Shown here: positions 52,608 to 61,450 of the stretch, one piece after another | Numbering within the stretch: the first letter of the stretch is position 1 | Layout: the number at the start of each line of letters is the position of its first letter | Source: Bacteroidales bacterium | GTDB lineage: Bacteria > Bacteroidota > Bacteroidia > Bacteroidales > F082 | Reading direction: 5' to 3' | Assembly (NCBI GenBank): GCA_023229135.1 | Contig: JALNZT010000023.1 | Location: 1-64,000, forward strand | DNA length: 64,000 nucleotides | The notes under the pieces: model-generated | What the model saw: only the letters and a program-made list of their open reading frames with translations | What the model was told of the DNA's origin: nothing | Database searches by the model: none | Program-made: the position numbers and the translations under genes

Positions 52608-53564
52608 TCAACGGTTTTTAAAACGGAAATAAACATGAATTGCAATCGCCAACAAGGCAAAGCCAAATAGCACAATACTTAAAATATTGAAGATATAGTT
52701 GCGATTAGCACCGATTACATAGGAATTATTAAGGATAACGGCATTGAGAAAACCATCCTGCCGTGCTTCCAGATTTTGATATTTATAAAGTGAAGCCATC
52801 AACATTGTATTTGACGAATGGCAGTCCACACATTTTTTCACAGCAAGTTCTTTTTCTAAAATTTGATGTGCCACCCACATGGTGTCTTGCTGCGAGGTGT
52901 GGCATTCAATACAGCGCACTGATTTGAGGTGTAGGTTATAACTTGGAATAAAGTTATGCACCTTAGCCAGATCAGGCCTAATACTGTCGCTCACTAACTG
53001 AAACTTCACTGGATCATTATGACAGTTAATACAAGCGTTGTTGTGTGTTTGAACGATTTCTGAAATCTTAAATTCGCTACGTGTCATCGCTTTATATGAA
53101 TGCGGATCATGGCACATCCAGCAACTAAAGCTTTCGTCGTTTCTGGTAGCATGAACACTTTTCGAAAACTCTTCCTCTATCAGCTCAAAATGGTATTGGG
53201 CATAAGTGTCATCACCTCCGTGGCAATCCAAGCAAGTGTACATCGGTTCCAGCCGCGCTTCTCCCGGGTGAGGAAAACTTTCATATTCTGGCGAATGGCA
53301 ATCGGTACAGGCGAAATGTCGATGAACGCCCTGATGAAAGGCTGTTGAATCCAGAATAAAATTAGGATTCATTGCTTTGCGCTCTATATTACCTGTCCAA
53401 TCATTTTCGTAAGTATAAATTTGTTTGGTGTGGCATTCAAAACACGTTTGATTGCTCTCGAGGCTAGCCGGTTCTCCTTCCATTTCCACCAACAGTTGTG
53501 CACTGGCATAGCTGGAAAACAGCAGAAGCAAAAGCAGCATAACCGATATTCTTATCCTTGGCAT
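52608..53564 (-). CDS. Seven-heme c-type cytochrome with C-terminal membrane anchor
   Basis: The 318-residue protein has a signal peptide (ISVMLLLLLLFSSYASAQ). It has seven CxxCH heme sites: CFECH, CTDCH, CLDCH, CWMCH, CINCH, CIECH and CVDCH. A C-terminal helix (YIFNILSIVLFGFALLAIAIHVYF) follows. It should face the periplasm, taking electrons from the cytochrome b encoded three bases downstream. No catalytic CxxCK or CxxxCH site was seen, so electron transfer rather than nitrite/sulfite reduction is likely. Confidence 0.9.
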   Translation of the reverse strand: MPRIRISVMLLLLLLFSSYASAQLLVEMEGEPASLESNQTCFECHTKQIYTYENDWTGNIERKAMNPNFILDSTAFHQGVHRHFACTDCHSPEYESFPHPGEARLEPMYTCLDCHGGDDTYAQYHFELIEEEFSKSVHATRNDESFSCWMCHDPHSYKAMTRSEFKISEIVQTHNNACINCHNDPVKFQLVSDSIRPDLAKVHNFIPSYNLHLKSVRCIECHTSQQDTMWVAHQILEKELAVKKCVDCHSSNTMLMASLYKYQNLEARQDGFLNAVILNNSYVIGANRNYIFNILSIVLFGFALLAIAIHVYFRFKNR

Positions 53565-53584
53565 GGGATGCGTAGTTTGGGAAA

Positions 53585-53632
53585 AGGTTTGCCCTGTTGA
53601 AATGCTTGTCAGTACTCCAACAAGGCAAACCT
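53585..53632 (-). terminator. Hairpin between the cytochrome transcription units
   Basis: AGGTTTGCC(C/T)TGTTG arms of 15 bases pair around an 18-base loop (one G-U on the minus strand), followed by TTTTCCC. It lies between the one-heme gene end and the seven-heme gene start, so it ends or attenuates the upstream transcript. Confidence 0.75.
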
Positions 53633-53655
53633 CTTTTAAAAATTAAATTTAGAGA

Positions 53656-54075
53656 TTACTCTTTCAGTGAGCGTACGTAATTAATTACAGCCCAGCGTTC
53701 TTCATCGTCCACGATTTTACTTTCGTAGTTAGGCATATCATCGCGGCCCATGATGGACATATAATACAACTCACCATCAGTTACTGAATTCTGCCAGGCT
53801 GCATCAGCAAAATTACCTGGATCAGTATCTAAGTTTCTGGCTTTGGGGCCATCACCTTTTCCTTCGTTTCCATGGCATGAACGACAATGCTTGGCGTATA
53901 ATTGTTTGCCGTATTTTTCCAAGGAAGCATCTCCTTTGTAAGTATTTTCCATTGTTTTATACTCTGCCGGAATTTCCCAGGGGCCGCCTTTTTTCTTTTC
54001 CTGAGGTACAGTAAAAGCTAACAATGCAAAAGCACCGATAACGATTGTTGCTAAAATTATGATTCTGTTTTTCAT
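53656..54075 (-). CDS. Monoheme cytochrome c
   Basis: The 139-residue protein has an N-terminal hydrophobic segment (IIILATIVIGAFALLAFTV) acting as signal or anchor. A class I cytochrome c domain follows: CRSCH heme site, GPKARNLDTDPGNFAD, an axial Met candidate in MGRDDMPNYESK, and VINYVRSL at the end. Likely a soluble or tethered periplasmic carrier between the membrane and outer components of the cluster. Confidence 0.9.
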   Translation of the reverse strand: MKNRIIILATIVIGAFALLAFTVPQEKKKGGPWEIPAEYKTMENTYKGDASLEKYGKQLYAKHCRSCHGNEGKGDGPKARNLDTDPGNFADAAWQNSVTDGELYYMSIMGRDDMPNYESKIVDDEERWAVINYVRSLKE

Positions 54076-54118
54076 GGATATAGTTTTAAATTATTAAATA
54101 GTTAAGTATTGATTTTCT

Positions 54119-54988
54119 TTAAAAACTCCACATTCGGGTTATTGAGAAGCCGAGCATCATCTCGCCATCCATCCAATCATTCTGGTTAAACATGGCGTTA
54201 TGTTGTGGAATAATGCCATTGGCAGTTGAGACATAAATATGGAAAGCATGTGTGCTTGTTCTGATTTCCCAACCTACTCCTAAATTAGGCTTGGAAGGGT
54301 TGGTAAAACCGCGGTGCTCTGCAATTCCTTTTATCTTTAGCGGTACATCATACTGAAATAAGATTGACGATTGTGGTGAAAATTGCGCCCGGCCATTGAT
54401 GCCAATCGAAATCTTGTCATGATCAATCAGTGAATCTGTTTTATTGTAATGCGTAAAGCTGGTGTTGATTTGCAATGAAAGCCAGTCGTTCACTTTTCGA
54501 CCAACGATTAGCTGGCTAAAATACGAGAAACGATCAGCTCCTTTGTAATCTTTTCCAAAGACGTCTTTATTTCTGCCATCAATACCCATATTAACATAAA
54601 CGGCCACTGCCACCGGAATAGTATTAAGCCGGGTTTGCTCAAGGAGGGTATATTTTGCCGAAAAATCACTGTACATATTTAAACGTGTGATACCATATCC
54701 TACCTGAAGGTTTTTTATAAGGCTGTAATTCAATCCCATACGGATATTGGCGCCTGGTGCATAGAGACCAAAAAGGTCGCTAAAGCCATTGTCCATATTA
54801 CCAAATTTGTGCTGAATAATGTATTCAAGTGTTTTGGCTGAAGGAATAACCGTGGTTTGGTTATCGATCAGATATCCACTTTCAAAGGGTGCAAAAACAG
54901 GTTTGTCTTTGGGTTTGCTTTCTTCATTTTGGCTATAAGTCAAGCCGGTAAAGCTCAGTACGATCAATATTGTTATAAATCTTTTCAT
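54119..54988 (-). CDS. DUF5777-type outer-membrane beta-barrel protein
   Basis: The 289-residue protein has a signal peptide (FITILIVLSFTGLTYSQ). Its sequence (VIPSAKTLEYIIQHKFGNMDNGFSDLFGLYAPGANIRMGLNY, VNDWLSLQINTSFTHYNKTD) I associate with DUF5777 barrels, which commonly lie next to multiheme cytochromes in Bacteroidota. It may form a pore or scaffold through which extracellular and periplasmic cytochromes contact each other; that is inference from context. Confidence 0.75.
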   Translation of the reverse strand: MKRFITILIVLSFTGLTYSQNEESKPKDKPVFAPFESGYLIDNQTTVIPSAKTLEYIIQHKFGNMDNGFSDLFGLYAPGANIRMGLNYSLIKNLQVGYGITRLNMYSDFSAKYTLLEQTRLNTIPVAVAVYVNMGIDGRNKDVFGKDYKGADRFSYFSQLIVGRKVNDWLSLQINTSFTHYNKTDSLIDHDKISIGINGRAQFSPQSSILFQYDVPLKIKGIAEHRGFTNPSKPNLGVGWEIRTSTHAFHIYVSTANGIIPQHNAMFNQNDWMDGEMMLGFSITRMWSF

Positions 54989-55006
54989 TGATAATCTCTT
55001 TAAAGG

Positions 55007-55399
55007 TTAATTATTCTGAGCACCTTGTTTGATCCAGCCCAGGATAATATTGGCTTCATTTTGGCTATATTTTTTCCAGGCGTGCGTTTCAGATTGCGGA
55101 TGGGCAAACCAATAAATAGCACTTGATTCAGGATCGTTAGTGTTTATCAGTGCAGGAACTATTGCTCTATAGGCCTTGTCAGGAGTAAGGTCAGGTGCGG
55201 TGGCACCTGTTGAGTGGCAGGCCGTGCATTTACTTCCTTCCGAAAAGATTGGTGCAATAGTGACTTTGAAGGAGATGGTATCTGTTGGGTCAATTGGATC
55301 AGGCTCAGGCATTTCAATAAAGTCGTAGTTACAAGACGATGCCATTGCCATCAGCATGATAACAAACAAACTTTGCTTTAAAAATCGCATTTTTGACAT
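55007..55399 (-). CDS. Lipoprotein with one CxxCH heme site
   Basis: The 130-residue protein has a lipoprotein signal (LFVIMLMAMASSC). A linker rich in Pro/Asp (PEPDPIDPTD) leads to one heme site CTACH in GSKCTACHSTGATAPDL, with the tail NIILGWIKQGAQNN typical of small anchored cytochromes of this kind. Probably at the outer membrane with the barrel gene that starts 18 bases further. It has its own -7 box. Confidence 0.82.
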   Translation of the reverse strand: MSKMRFLKQSLFVIMLMAMASSCNYDFIEMPEPDPIDPTDTISFKVTIAPIFSEGSKCTACHSTGATAPDLTPDKAYRAIVPALINTNDPESSAIYWFAHPQSETHAWKKYSQNEANIILGWIKQGAQNN

Positions 55400-55431
55400 A
55401 GAATTAATTTTTTTAAAGGCATTATATTTAT

Positions 55432-55439
55432 CAAAAATA
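55432..55439 (-). promoter_or_regulatory. Bacteroidota -7 box TATTTTTG
   Basis: An exact TAnnTTTG match on the minus strand, 33 bases before the ATG at 55399 and immediately after the terminator of the six-heme gene. Confidence 0.45.
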
Positions 55440-55440
55440 A

Positions 55441-55466
55441 TGAGGCTTCAATCCCTTAAAGCCTCA
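55441..55466 (-). terminator. Terminator after the six-heme cytochrome gene
   Basis: TGAGGCTT pairs with AAGCCTCA around a 10-base loop; the minus strand continues TTATTTTTG. It lies 24 bases after the stop at 55490. Confidence 0.7.
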
Positions 55467-55489
55467 CTATTTTAATTTTCTTTCAGCTG

Positions 55490-56530
55490 TTAGGGTAACG
55501 CCTCAATCGTGTTTTGCAAAAGTCTTTTTACATAAGTTGGGTTGTGCACACCTAAGCTGCGGTCTTCCGAGATGGCTTTGTAGTTGAGTACTGCTCCGGC
55601 AACTTCAGGAGCATAAGTACCAGCAATTGGGGCATCGCTTCCTGCATTCATGGCACCCATAGCATCCAGTTTTTCTTTAAGTTCTGCAAGCATAGCAGCA
55701 ACTTCTGTCTGGAGCGCTGTTGTCATTACTAATAAGGCACTGTTGTCATTGTGGCAACTTACACAACCAGCTGTGTTAAGCACATCTGAACCATGATTAC
55801 TATATCCAAGATACATGGTGTGTCCACCTGCCTCTGTACCATAAGCTTCGGCCATATGGCAGGTAACGCAAGTGTTAGTCATATTACTGTGAGTGCCATT
55901 AGCATATCCGGTGCCGGGCTCAAACAATCCTGTGCCTTTTACAACGTTGGCTTGCGGGCCATGATGCACGCCCCAATAAGCACTTGTAATGGTATAATCT
56001 GCTCCGCCTTCAACAGGGAATGGTTTTACTTCACGGCCCTGATGGCAGCTTGCACACTGACTTCCTTTTCCAAAATCAGGAGTTTGTGTCGTATTAAACA
56101 TGGCAACAGTACCCGTAATAGTTAGTGCCCAATCAGCTTCGGTGTATGTTTCGTGCACATTGTGGCAAGTGTAACAGTTAGGTGGGTTTGGGTTGCTAAT
56201 GGCAGCACCAGGTGCACTTGGATCGTAGCTTCCATCGTGGAAGCCAAGAAAACCCTGACTGGTATGGCAGGTTGCACAATCACCGGTATTTCTGGCATAA
56301 TTGCCTCCAGTAGCATGGGTGGAGGCTTCCCACTGAATAGTTTTTGCAAATAAAGCCTGAGAATTGTCGTGACAGGTAATGCAACCTGCAGTGCCGTCTT
56401 GTCCATTTACACCGTCTTCTCCATTTTTTCCCGGTATGCCGGCAGGACCTTCTTTAGTGCAGCTAACAAAAGACAGAGAGGCCATAAATAAAACGGTCAT
56501 CGCTAAAGTTAATTTTTGAATTTTCATCAA
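55490..56530 (-). CDS. Six-heme c-type cytochrome lipoprotein with collagen-like segment
   Basis: The 346-residue protein has a lipoprotein signal ending FVSC and a short Gly-x-y stretch (GPAGIPGKNGEDGVNGQDG). Six CxxCH sites follow: CITCH, CATCH, CYTCH, CASCH, CVTCH and CVSCH. The C-terminal ~90 residues are helical without heme. The signal and spacer suggest attachment at the outer membrane or cell surface, making it the terminal element of the pathway. First gene of the cluster; a CRP/FNR-like dyad lies 153 bases upstream. Confidence 0.9.
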   Translation of the reverse strand: MMKIQKLTLAMTVLFMASLSFVSCTKEGPAGIPGKNGEDGVNGQDGTAGCITCHDNSQALFAKTIQWEASTHATGGNYARNTGDCATCHTSQGFLGFHDGSYDPSAPGAAISNPNPPNCYTCHNVHETYTEADWALTITGTVAMFNTTQTPDFGKGSQCASCHQGREVKPFPVEGGADYTITSAYWGVHHGPQANVVKGTGLFEPGTGYANGTHSNMTNTCVTCHMAEAYGTEAGGHTMYLGYSNHGSDVLNTAGCVSCHNDNSALLVMTTALQTEVAAMLAELKEKLDAMGAMNAGSDAPIAGTYAPEVAGAVLNYKAISEDRSLGVHNPTYVKRLLQNTIEALP

Positions 56531-57015
56531 TTTGTGGTTTTTTGGTTCTAAAATTACAATACGTTTCTTAAATCTTAAAAGTGTTAAAATTTCTTAATGC
56601 AAGATTAACTTTTAAAATACAAGTAGAATAGTACTCAAATATGAGATTGTCACGTCTAAAAAAAGATTCACATCGTAATATTAAGTGACCTAAATCACTT
56701 TTTTAGTATATTATTTGATCTATAAGACGGATAATGAGATATATACATTTTTTCGCTTCTCAAAAGACACCCTGTTAAATTCAGCAATCAAATGTTAATA
56801 AATGTGAAATACCTAAAAATATCAAGAAAATATCAAGCCTGATTTTGACCTTTTAAAGTGCTAATCAGGCTGCTGATTTTTCTAATTCAGTGCCACAATA
56901 AATTGAAGATAACAGACCAAGCTTGTCTTTTTTCAAGGCAATAAAATAACACGGGAAGACCGCTGACAAACCACACACATAAACTTTTGAAGCACCAGAA
57001 GCTTAACTTACAGCA
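56531..57015. other. 485-base AT-rich regulatory spacer
   Basis: No gene is supported here. The left part is the upstream region of the cytochrome cluster and holds the dyad at 56683-56700. A TAATTTTA near 56550 is a one-mismatch -7 candidate. The right part flanks the end of the M28 gene. Confidence 0.55.
56683..56700 (-). promoter_or_regulatory. CRP/FNR-family operator-like dyad
   Basis: AAGTGA-CCTAAA-TCACTT is a perfect 6+6 dyad with the GTGA-N6-TCAC spacing of CRP/FNR-family sites. It is upstream of the six-heme cytochrome gene and would fit oxygen- or redox-dependent control of the cluster. The regulator is not in the window. Confidence 0.6.
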
Positions 57016-58053
57016 CTACTGCTCATGATAAAGAACTGACGTAACCACCTCGCCAACAATACGTAGTGTTTCTTTATCAATTACATCCAGATTATCACCG
57101 ACAGTATGCCAGTGTTCAAAAAAAGTACCGTTGACGCTGTTGGGATCTAAATGGATTATATTGATGGTAGGGATTCCGGCGAATTCATTCATTGGAACGT
57201 GGTCATCGCTAATAGGTGATCCGGGTTTATTTACAAAATAGCTGCCATAACCCAAGTCAAATGCTTTACGCCAAACTTTATCAAGCACCCAGGAGGCATA
57301 CTGTTGAGAGAAATACTCCCGTGGAAATACCGGATTACTTGCTCCCACCATATCCATCAATATCCCAAATTGTGCCTGATAACCTGGTATATGTGGTGTC
57401 TTTGCCCAATATTGAGAACCCAGTGCCCAAGTGTCTTCGCTATATTGATTACGTTCCTGAGTGGCCGGACCGTAGTCCTCCAAATCAAAGAGGACAATAT
57501 CGATTCCCAGCTTTTTATCTATCGGGTTCTCGGCCAACAGGCGTGCTAACTCAATTAAAATACCCACACCGCTTGCGCCATCATTAGCTCCGTCAATAGG
57601 CGTGCGGTGATTGTCCGAATTGTCATCGTGATCGGCATACGGACGGCTATCCCAATGGGCTGCAAGCACAATGCGACGCTTAGCATCTTTGTTAAAACTC
57701 CCGATAAGGTTGACGCCATCAAAACTGCGACGGTCATAAACACGTGTACGAAACCTTTGTTGATAGAGCGTGTCTGCATAAGCCGAAAGTTTCTCGCTCA
57801 GCCAATCTGCGCAGGCGAGGTGCGCCTCAGAACCAGGCACACGTGGCCCAAAACTCAACTGCTTGACTACAAAAGCATAAGCAGAATCCGCTTTAAATAC
57901 CGGTACATTTATAGCAACCTCTTCTTTTTGCTGCTGCTTTGCGGTAGACTCAGTCTGCCGTGCAGTAGGATTACAAGAAGATAGGCCTGCTGATAAGATT
58001 ACAGTAATCAAGGATATTTTCACAGCTTTGGATAAAGAAGTAGTTGGTCTCAT
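57016..58053 (-). CDS. M28-fold lipoprotein, glutaminyl-peptide cyclotransferase-like
   Basis: From the ATG at 58053 the protein has 345 residues with a lipoprotein signal (SLITVILSAGLSSC, Cys27). The M28 fold is clear: VLAAHWDSRPYADHD (His133), PIDGANDGASG (Asp158), VLFDLEDYG (Glu192), MDMVGA and FFEHWHTVGDN (His314/His316). The pattern, including ALGSQYWAK, is closer to bacterial glutaminyl cyclases, which convert N-terminal Gln to pyroglutamate, than to aminopeptidases. In T9SS organisms many exported proteins start with Gln after signal cleavage, as do several here, so this enzyme may finish them. Confidence 0.8.
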   Translation of the reverse strand: MRPTTSLSKAVKISLITVILSAGLSSCNPTARQTESTAKQQQKEEVAINVPVFKADSAYAFVVKQLSFGPRVPGSEAHLACADWLSEKLSAYADTLYQQRFRTRVYDRRSFDGVNLIGSFNKDAKRRIVLAAHWDSRPYADHDDNSDNHRTPIDGANDGASGVGILIELARLLAENPIDKKLGIDIVLFDLEDYGPATQERNQYSEDTWALGSQYWAKTPHIPGYQAQFGILMDMVGASNPVFPREYFSQQYASWVLDKVWRKAFDLGYGSYFVNKPGSPISDDHVPMNEFAGIPTINIIHLDPNSVNGTFFEHWHTVGDNLDVIDKETLRIVGEVVTSVLYHEQ

Positions 58054-58111
58054 AGTCAATAGAATAAGTAAAATCACAGATTCAAATCAGCATATGGTGC
58101 TTAATTTTTTG

Positions 58112-58732
58112 TCATTTCAATAAAGCCTCACCAAATTTACCTGTAAACACCGTTTCTGAAATGGCACGTCGCACACGCATACCGTATTCCGTCTTTTTCA
58201 GGTTAGGGTGTAGTATTTCAGGGTCGCCAATATAGCCTACAGCAAATGCGGTCAGCACTTTAAAATCAGCAGGTACATCAAATATTTTCTCAGCTTTTGT
58301 AGCATCAAAACCAGCCATTTGATGAACATGGAGGCCATCAGCATGGGCCTGAAAACTTAAGTGCGCAATAGCTTGCCCCACATCGTAAATGTAGGTAGGA
58401 TTGGGCAAGGTCGGATTTTTCAGGCTTTTGGTGTAGCCAATTGTAAGTGCTAAAACAGGAGCAGTGCCAGTCCAAAGCTGATTGAACTCATCAAACGTAT
58501 CGAAAATTTTTTGGTAGGTTTCGTCGCCTTTAATGCCAACAATAAAACGCCAGGGCTGTTCATTACTTGCTGAAGGTGACCAGCGGGCTGCTTCAAACAT
58601 TTGGTCAATTTTGTCATTTTCAACTAACTTTCCGTTGAAGGCTCTCGGACTCCAGCGGTTTTTCAATACGGGATGAATGGCGAGTGTTGTCTGTGCCTTT
58701 TTATCTACTGACTTCATAAAATTATATTTCAA
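58112..58732 (-). CDS. Nitroreductase-family oxidoreductase
   Basis: The 206-residue FMN-dependent protein of the NfsB/NADH oxidase fold has the flavin-binding NRWSPRAFNGKLV, AARWSPSASNEQPWRFIVG, AIAHLSFQAHADGLHVHQMAGFD and AFAVGYIGD segments. It probably reduces quinones or nitro compounds with NAD(P)H. The start may be ATG 58732 or 58717 (MKSVDKKAQ). Own -7 box at 58760-58767; the substrate cannot be told. Confidence 0.9.
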   Translation of the reverse strand: MKYNFMKSVDKKAQTTLAIHPVLKNRWSPRAFNGKLVENDKIDQMFEAARWSPSASNEQPWRFIVGIKGDETYQKIFDTFDEFNQLWTGTAPVLALTIGYTKSLKNPTLPNPTYIYDVGQAIAHLSFQAHADGLHVHQMAGFDATKAEKIFDVPADFKVLTAFAVGYIGDPEILHPNLKKTEYGMRVRRAISETVFTGKFGEALLK

Positions 58733-58759
58733 TTTAGTTTGTTCGTTTTGTTGCTATTG

Positions 58760-58767
58760 CAAAAATA
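58760..58767 (-). promoter_or_regulatory. Bacteroidota -7 box TATTTTTG for the nitroreductase gene
   Basis: An exact TAnnTTTG match on the minus strand, 28 bases before the ATG at 58732. Confidence 0.45.
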
Positions 58768-58815
58768 GTCAATTGCACAGAGCATTCGTTGTATTTCGGG
58801 TCTTTAAAATACAAA

Positions 58816-58842
58816 ACCCACTCTTTTACGAAAAGAATGGGT
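58816..58842 (-). terminator. Terminator of the gldKLMN operon
   Basis: On the minus strand ACCCATTCTTTT pairs with AAAAGAGTGGGT (one G-U) around CGT, followed by TTTG. It lies 26 bases after the gldN stop. Confidence 0.8.
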
Positions 58843-58868
58843 CTTGCTATTCCGTTTGGAGCATTTTT

Positions 58869-59726
58869 TTAATACTCCCAAAGTTGCTCTTCAAAGTTCA
58901 TGATTTCTCTTTTCACCCTTTCGGATTCGAGTAAGGCATCGATGCCGGCTGCATAGGCGCCGATATTGCGATCGTAAACATTTTCTTCCTTATAAATATA
59001 GCTATCGAACATACGTTTCCAGAAAACTTCGTCATAAGTACGTCTTTCGGCTGAGTTATTGCGATTAAATACCATGGATTTAGCCAATACATCGCGTGCT
59101 TGCAGATAGCTGAACCAAAATAGCGGCTTGGTGATTTCCTGTCCCTCGCGTTCGACCATCAGCACCGGGCAAAGCGCTATGATACGCACCATAAGTTGCG
59201 AGCGCTGTTTATCGAAATACCAATCTTCTTTCACGCGCAGGCGCATCACCCGTGTTTCATCAAACTGTGTAACTATTGCTGTATCATATTCATCATAAGG
59301 CGGATAGCTGCGTTTGAGTGTACGTGTAGTAGTATCGGTTTCTCGTTCAATAATTTGATTGTAAGTGAGTGGGCTTAAAAACTCATCTGTTGGGTTGTTG
59401 CGCACATCGTAGGCTGTAAATTTGTTTTCGCGCAGGCCATCAAGTACCACGGTTATAAAATTTTTCCAATCGTTGTGGGGCGTAATAGGATAATAAAAGG
59501 CGTGGTTCATTTTTTGGCGAAAATCTATTTCGCGCCACACGCGTTTTTTCCACATCACATCGGCTTCGCGGATGTGTGGAAAAGGAACGGGATCTACATC
59601 CACAGTTCCATCATCTGCAAAGAGACCGTCAACGGGCCTTTCGTCAAGGATCTGTGCCTGCGCTCCTAAGGGAACGGCCATAAATCCACTGATGATGATA
59701 AGTAAGCTGATAAAACGGGTTTTCAT
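58869..59726 (-). CDS. gldN: Gliding motility/T9SS protein GldN (PorN)
   Basis: The 285-residue periplasmic protein has a signal peptide (FISLLIIISGFMAVPLGAQAQ). The family-typical DVMWKKRVWREIDFRQKMNHAFYYP follows, then a region of alternating strands including YDEYDTAIVTQFDETRVMRLRVKEDWYFDKQRS. GldN forms with GldK the large periplasmic ring of the T9SS. It starts 17 bases after gldM and is followed by the operon terminator. Confidence 0.92.
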   Translation of the reverse strand: MKTRFISLLIIISGFMAVPLGAQAQILDERPVDGLFADDGTVDVDPVPFPHIREADVMWKKRVWREIDFRQKMNHAFYYPITPHNDWKNFITVVLDGLRENKFTAYDVRNNPTDEFLSPLTYNQIIERETDTTTRTLKRSYPPYDEYDTAIVTQFDETRVMRLRVKEDWYFDKQRSQLMVRIIALCPVLMVEREGQEITKPLFWFSYLQARDVLAKSMVFNRNNSAERRTYDEVFWKRMFDSYIYKEENVYDRNIGAYAAGIDALLESERVKREIMNFEEQLWEY

Positions 59727-59742
59727 AATGCCTCCGTATATT

Positions 59743-61404
59743 TTATTGTATTTCTAAGTTAATAGGGTTAAGTGTTACCGCTCTTCCACCGGGGCTCTTT
59801 GCTTGAATATTCATAAAGAATAATTTCTGTCCGCGGCGTGCACCTTTGATAGTGTTCTTAACGGCATCATTAAAACGGTTGCTTCTCACTGTTCCGGTTG
59901 ACTGCAAATCGCCGCCAACAATGCTTTCGAGCTCATAAGAAACAATTTCGTAATAATAATTTTCAAAGTCAAAATCTTCCAGATCAGGAATAATCGCTCC
60001 GGCAGCCAATAGCGCGTCGCGGTCAATTTTTCCTTCTGTCATCCCGGCTATAGTTGCAATTGGCTTAGGAACGCGCTTAATCCTGAAATCATAGCTTCCC
60101 AGGTTGATGGTTTTACCATCAATAGTAGCTGTAGCCGAGATAGTCGTTAATTTTTCGTTAATTGGAACTTCTGCTTCCCAGCTACCATCACTTTTTTTGG
60201 TGAGTTTACCTTTGGTAATTTTGGGTGTTAGGTATTCAGTTGCAATACCTGGTGAAGAAATGCTGATCGGGTTTTGAAGCTCAGCATACAACACGTTCAT
60301 CTTCAGAGGAGAAACGGTGAGGGCAGGTGGTGCCACAATATAATCACCTTTAAATTCATACTGCGAAAGTTCCTGTGTGGTAGGATCCAGCATTTCGATC
60401 ACACCGGCATAGCGTTGTGGGCCAATAGAAGTCCCGGGGAAATCAAGTTTCACTGTACCGTTTATGCTATTAAACACTTGGGCATTACCAATATTGGCAG
60501 CAGTAATTTTATCTGCTCCACGTAGCACTTTTACCTGCGATTTGGTTTTTGAATCGTAAGCAGCAACAAGTACTTCGGCTTCATAGTTTTGCCCTTGGAT
60601 GATATAGGTCGTCTTGGGAATAACTTTTGCGGCTACATTATCAAATTTGAAATCCTTTTCACTAATATTCCCGTATAACTGGGTAATAGCATCGAACTCA
60701 GCAGTTTGCACCTCGGCAATAATTTTATTTAAAATGGTTATATCCGCAGCCAAAATGGTGTAATAAAAATTATACCGCTCCCAATTCATGGGTGTATTGG
60801 TGGCATCTCTATATGTTCCTTCTGTGATAAGTCCGACACGGTCTTTATATTGATCGCCGACAACTCCTAAAATATAGTTGCGAAATTCAGTCATTTTCTT
60901 GGATAGCTCGTAGGCTTTACCATTATTGTTTTGCCCAATCATAAAATTGGTTGGCTCGTCAAATTTGTCTTTAGTGGGCACTTCATTGAGTTTAAGCATG
61001 TACTGCTCTTTCATTTGCCCGGGGTTAAACTGGTCAGGCACGTTCTCGAGCACAAAATACGTTTTGATTGCTACTTCCCGTGTCATTTTTTCGGAGCCTG
61101 CCACCAGATCAATTTTCAAATCCTCAATGTAACTGATTAGTTCGTTAGATTTTTCTCGGACATCTTTTGCCGTAACCCAGTATTCTTCAACTTTTCCTGG
61201 ATTGAGATTGTATTGGCTTTCGAAGCGTGCATATTGGCTGCTGATTTTAGTAGCAAAGCTTTCGTTGGTGCTTTCCATACTGTCATTCACCACAATAAAT
61301 GCATTGAGAATATCTTTTGAAACATTGAGGGCCAACAAGGCAGTGAGAACCAGGTACATCATACCAATCATCTTCTGCCTCGGTGTTTCTTTATATCCAG
61401 CCAT
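59743..61404 (-). CDS. gldM: T9SS motor protein GldM (PorM)
   Basis: The 553-residue protein begins MAGYKETPRQKMIGMMYLVLTALLALNVS, the single inner-membrane helix of GldM with its short cytoplasmic N-terminus. The rest is periplasmic: a helical D1 region, then several Ig-like domains (for example around GADKITAANIGNAQVF and LTPKITKGKLTKKSDGSW). GldM with GldL forms the proton-driven rotary motor that powers secretion and gliding. It starts 46 bases after gldL. Confidence 0.95.
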   Translation of the reverse strand: MAGYKETPRQKMIGMMYLVLTALLALNVSKDILNAFIVVNDSMESTNESFATKISSQYARFESQYNLNPGKVEEYWVTAKDVREKSNELISYIEDLKIDLVAGSEKMTREVAIKTYFVLENVPDQFNPGQMKEQYMLKLNEVPTKDKFDEPTNFMIGQNNNGKAYELSKKMTEFRNYILGVVGDQYKDRVGLITEGTYRDATNTPMNWERYNFYYTILAADITILNKIIAEVQTAEFDAITQLYGNISEKDFKFDNVAAKVIPKTTYIIQGQNYEAEVLVAAYDSKTKSQVKVLRGADKITAANIGNAQVFNSINGTVKLDFPGTSIGPQRYAGVIEMLDPTTQELSQYEFKGDYIVAPPALTVSPLKMNVLYAELQNPISISSPGIATEYLTPKITKGKLTKKSDGSWEAEVPINEKLTTISATATIDGKTINLGSYDFRIKRVPKPIATIAGMTEGKIDRDALLAAGAIIPDLEDFDFENYYYEIVSYELESIVGGDLQSTGTVRSNRFNDAVKNTIKGARRGQKLFFMNIQAKSPGGRAVTLNPINLEIQ

Positions 61405-61450
61405 TTTTTGTTTTCTTAATTAAATTTGATTTGTGCAGTTAACGAGCTGA

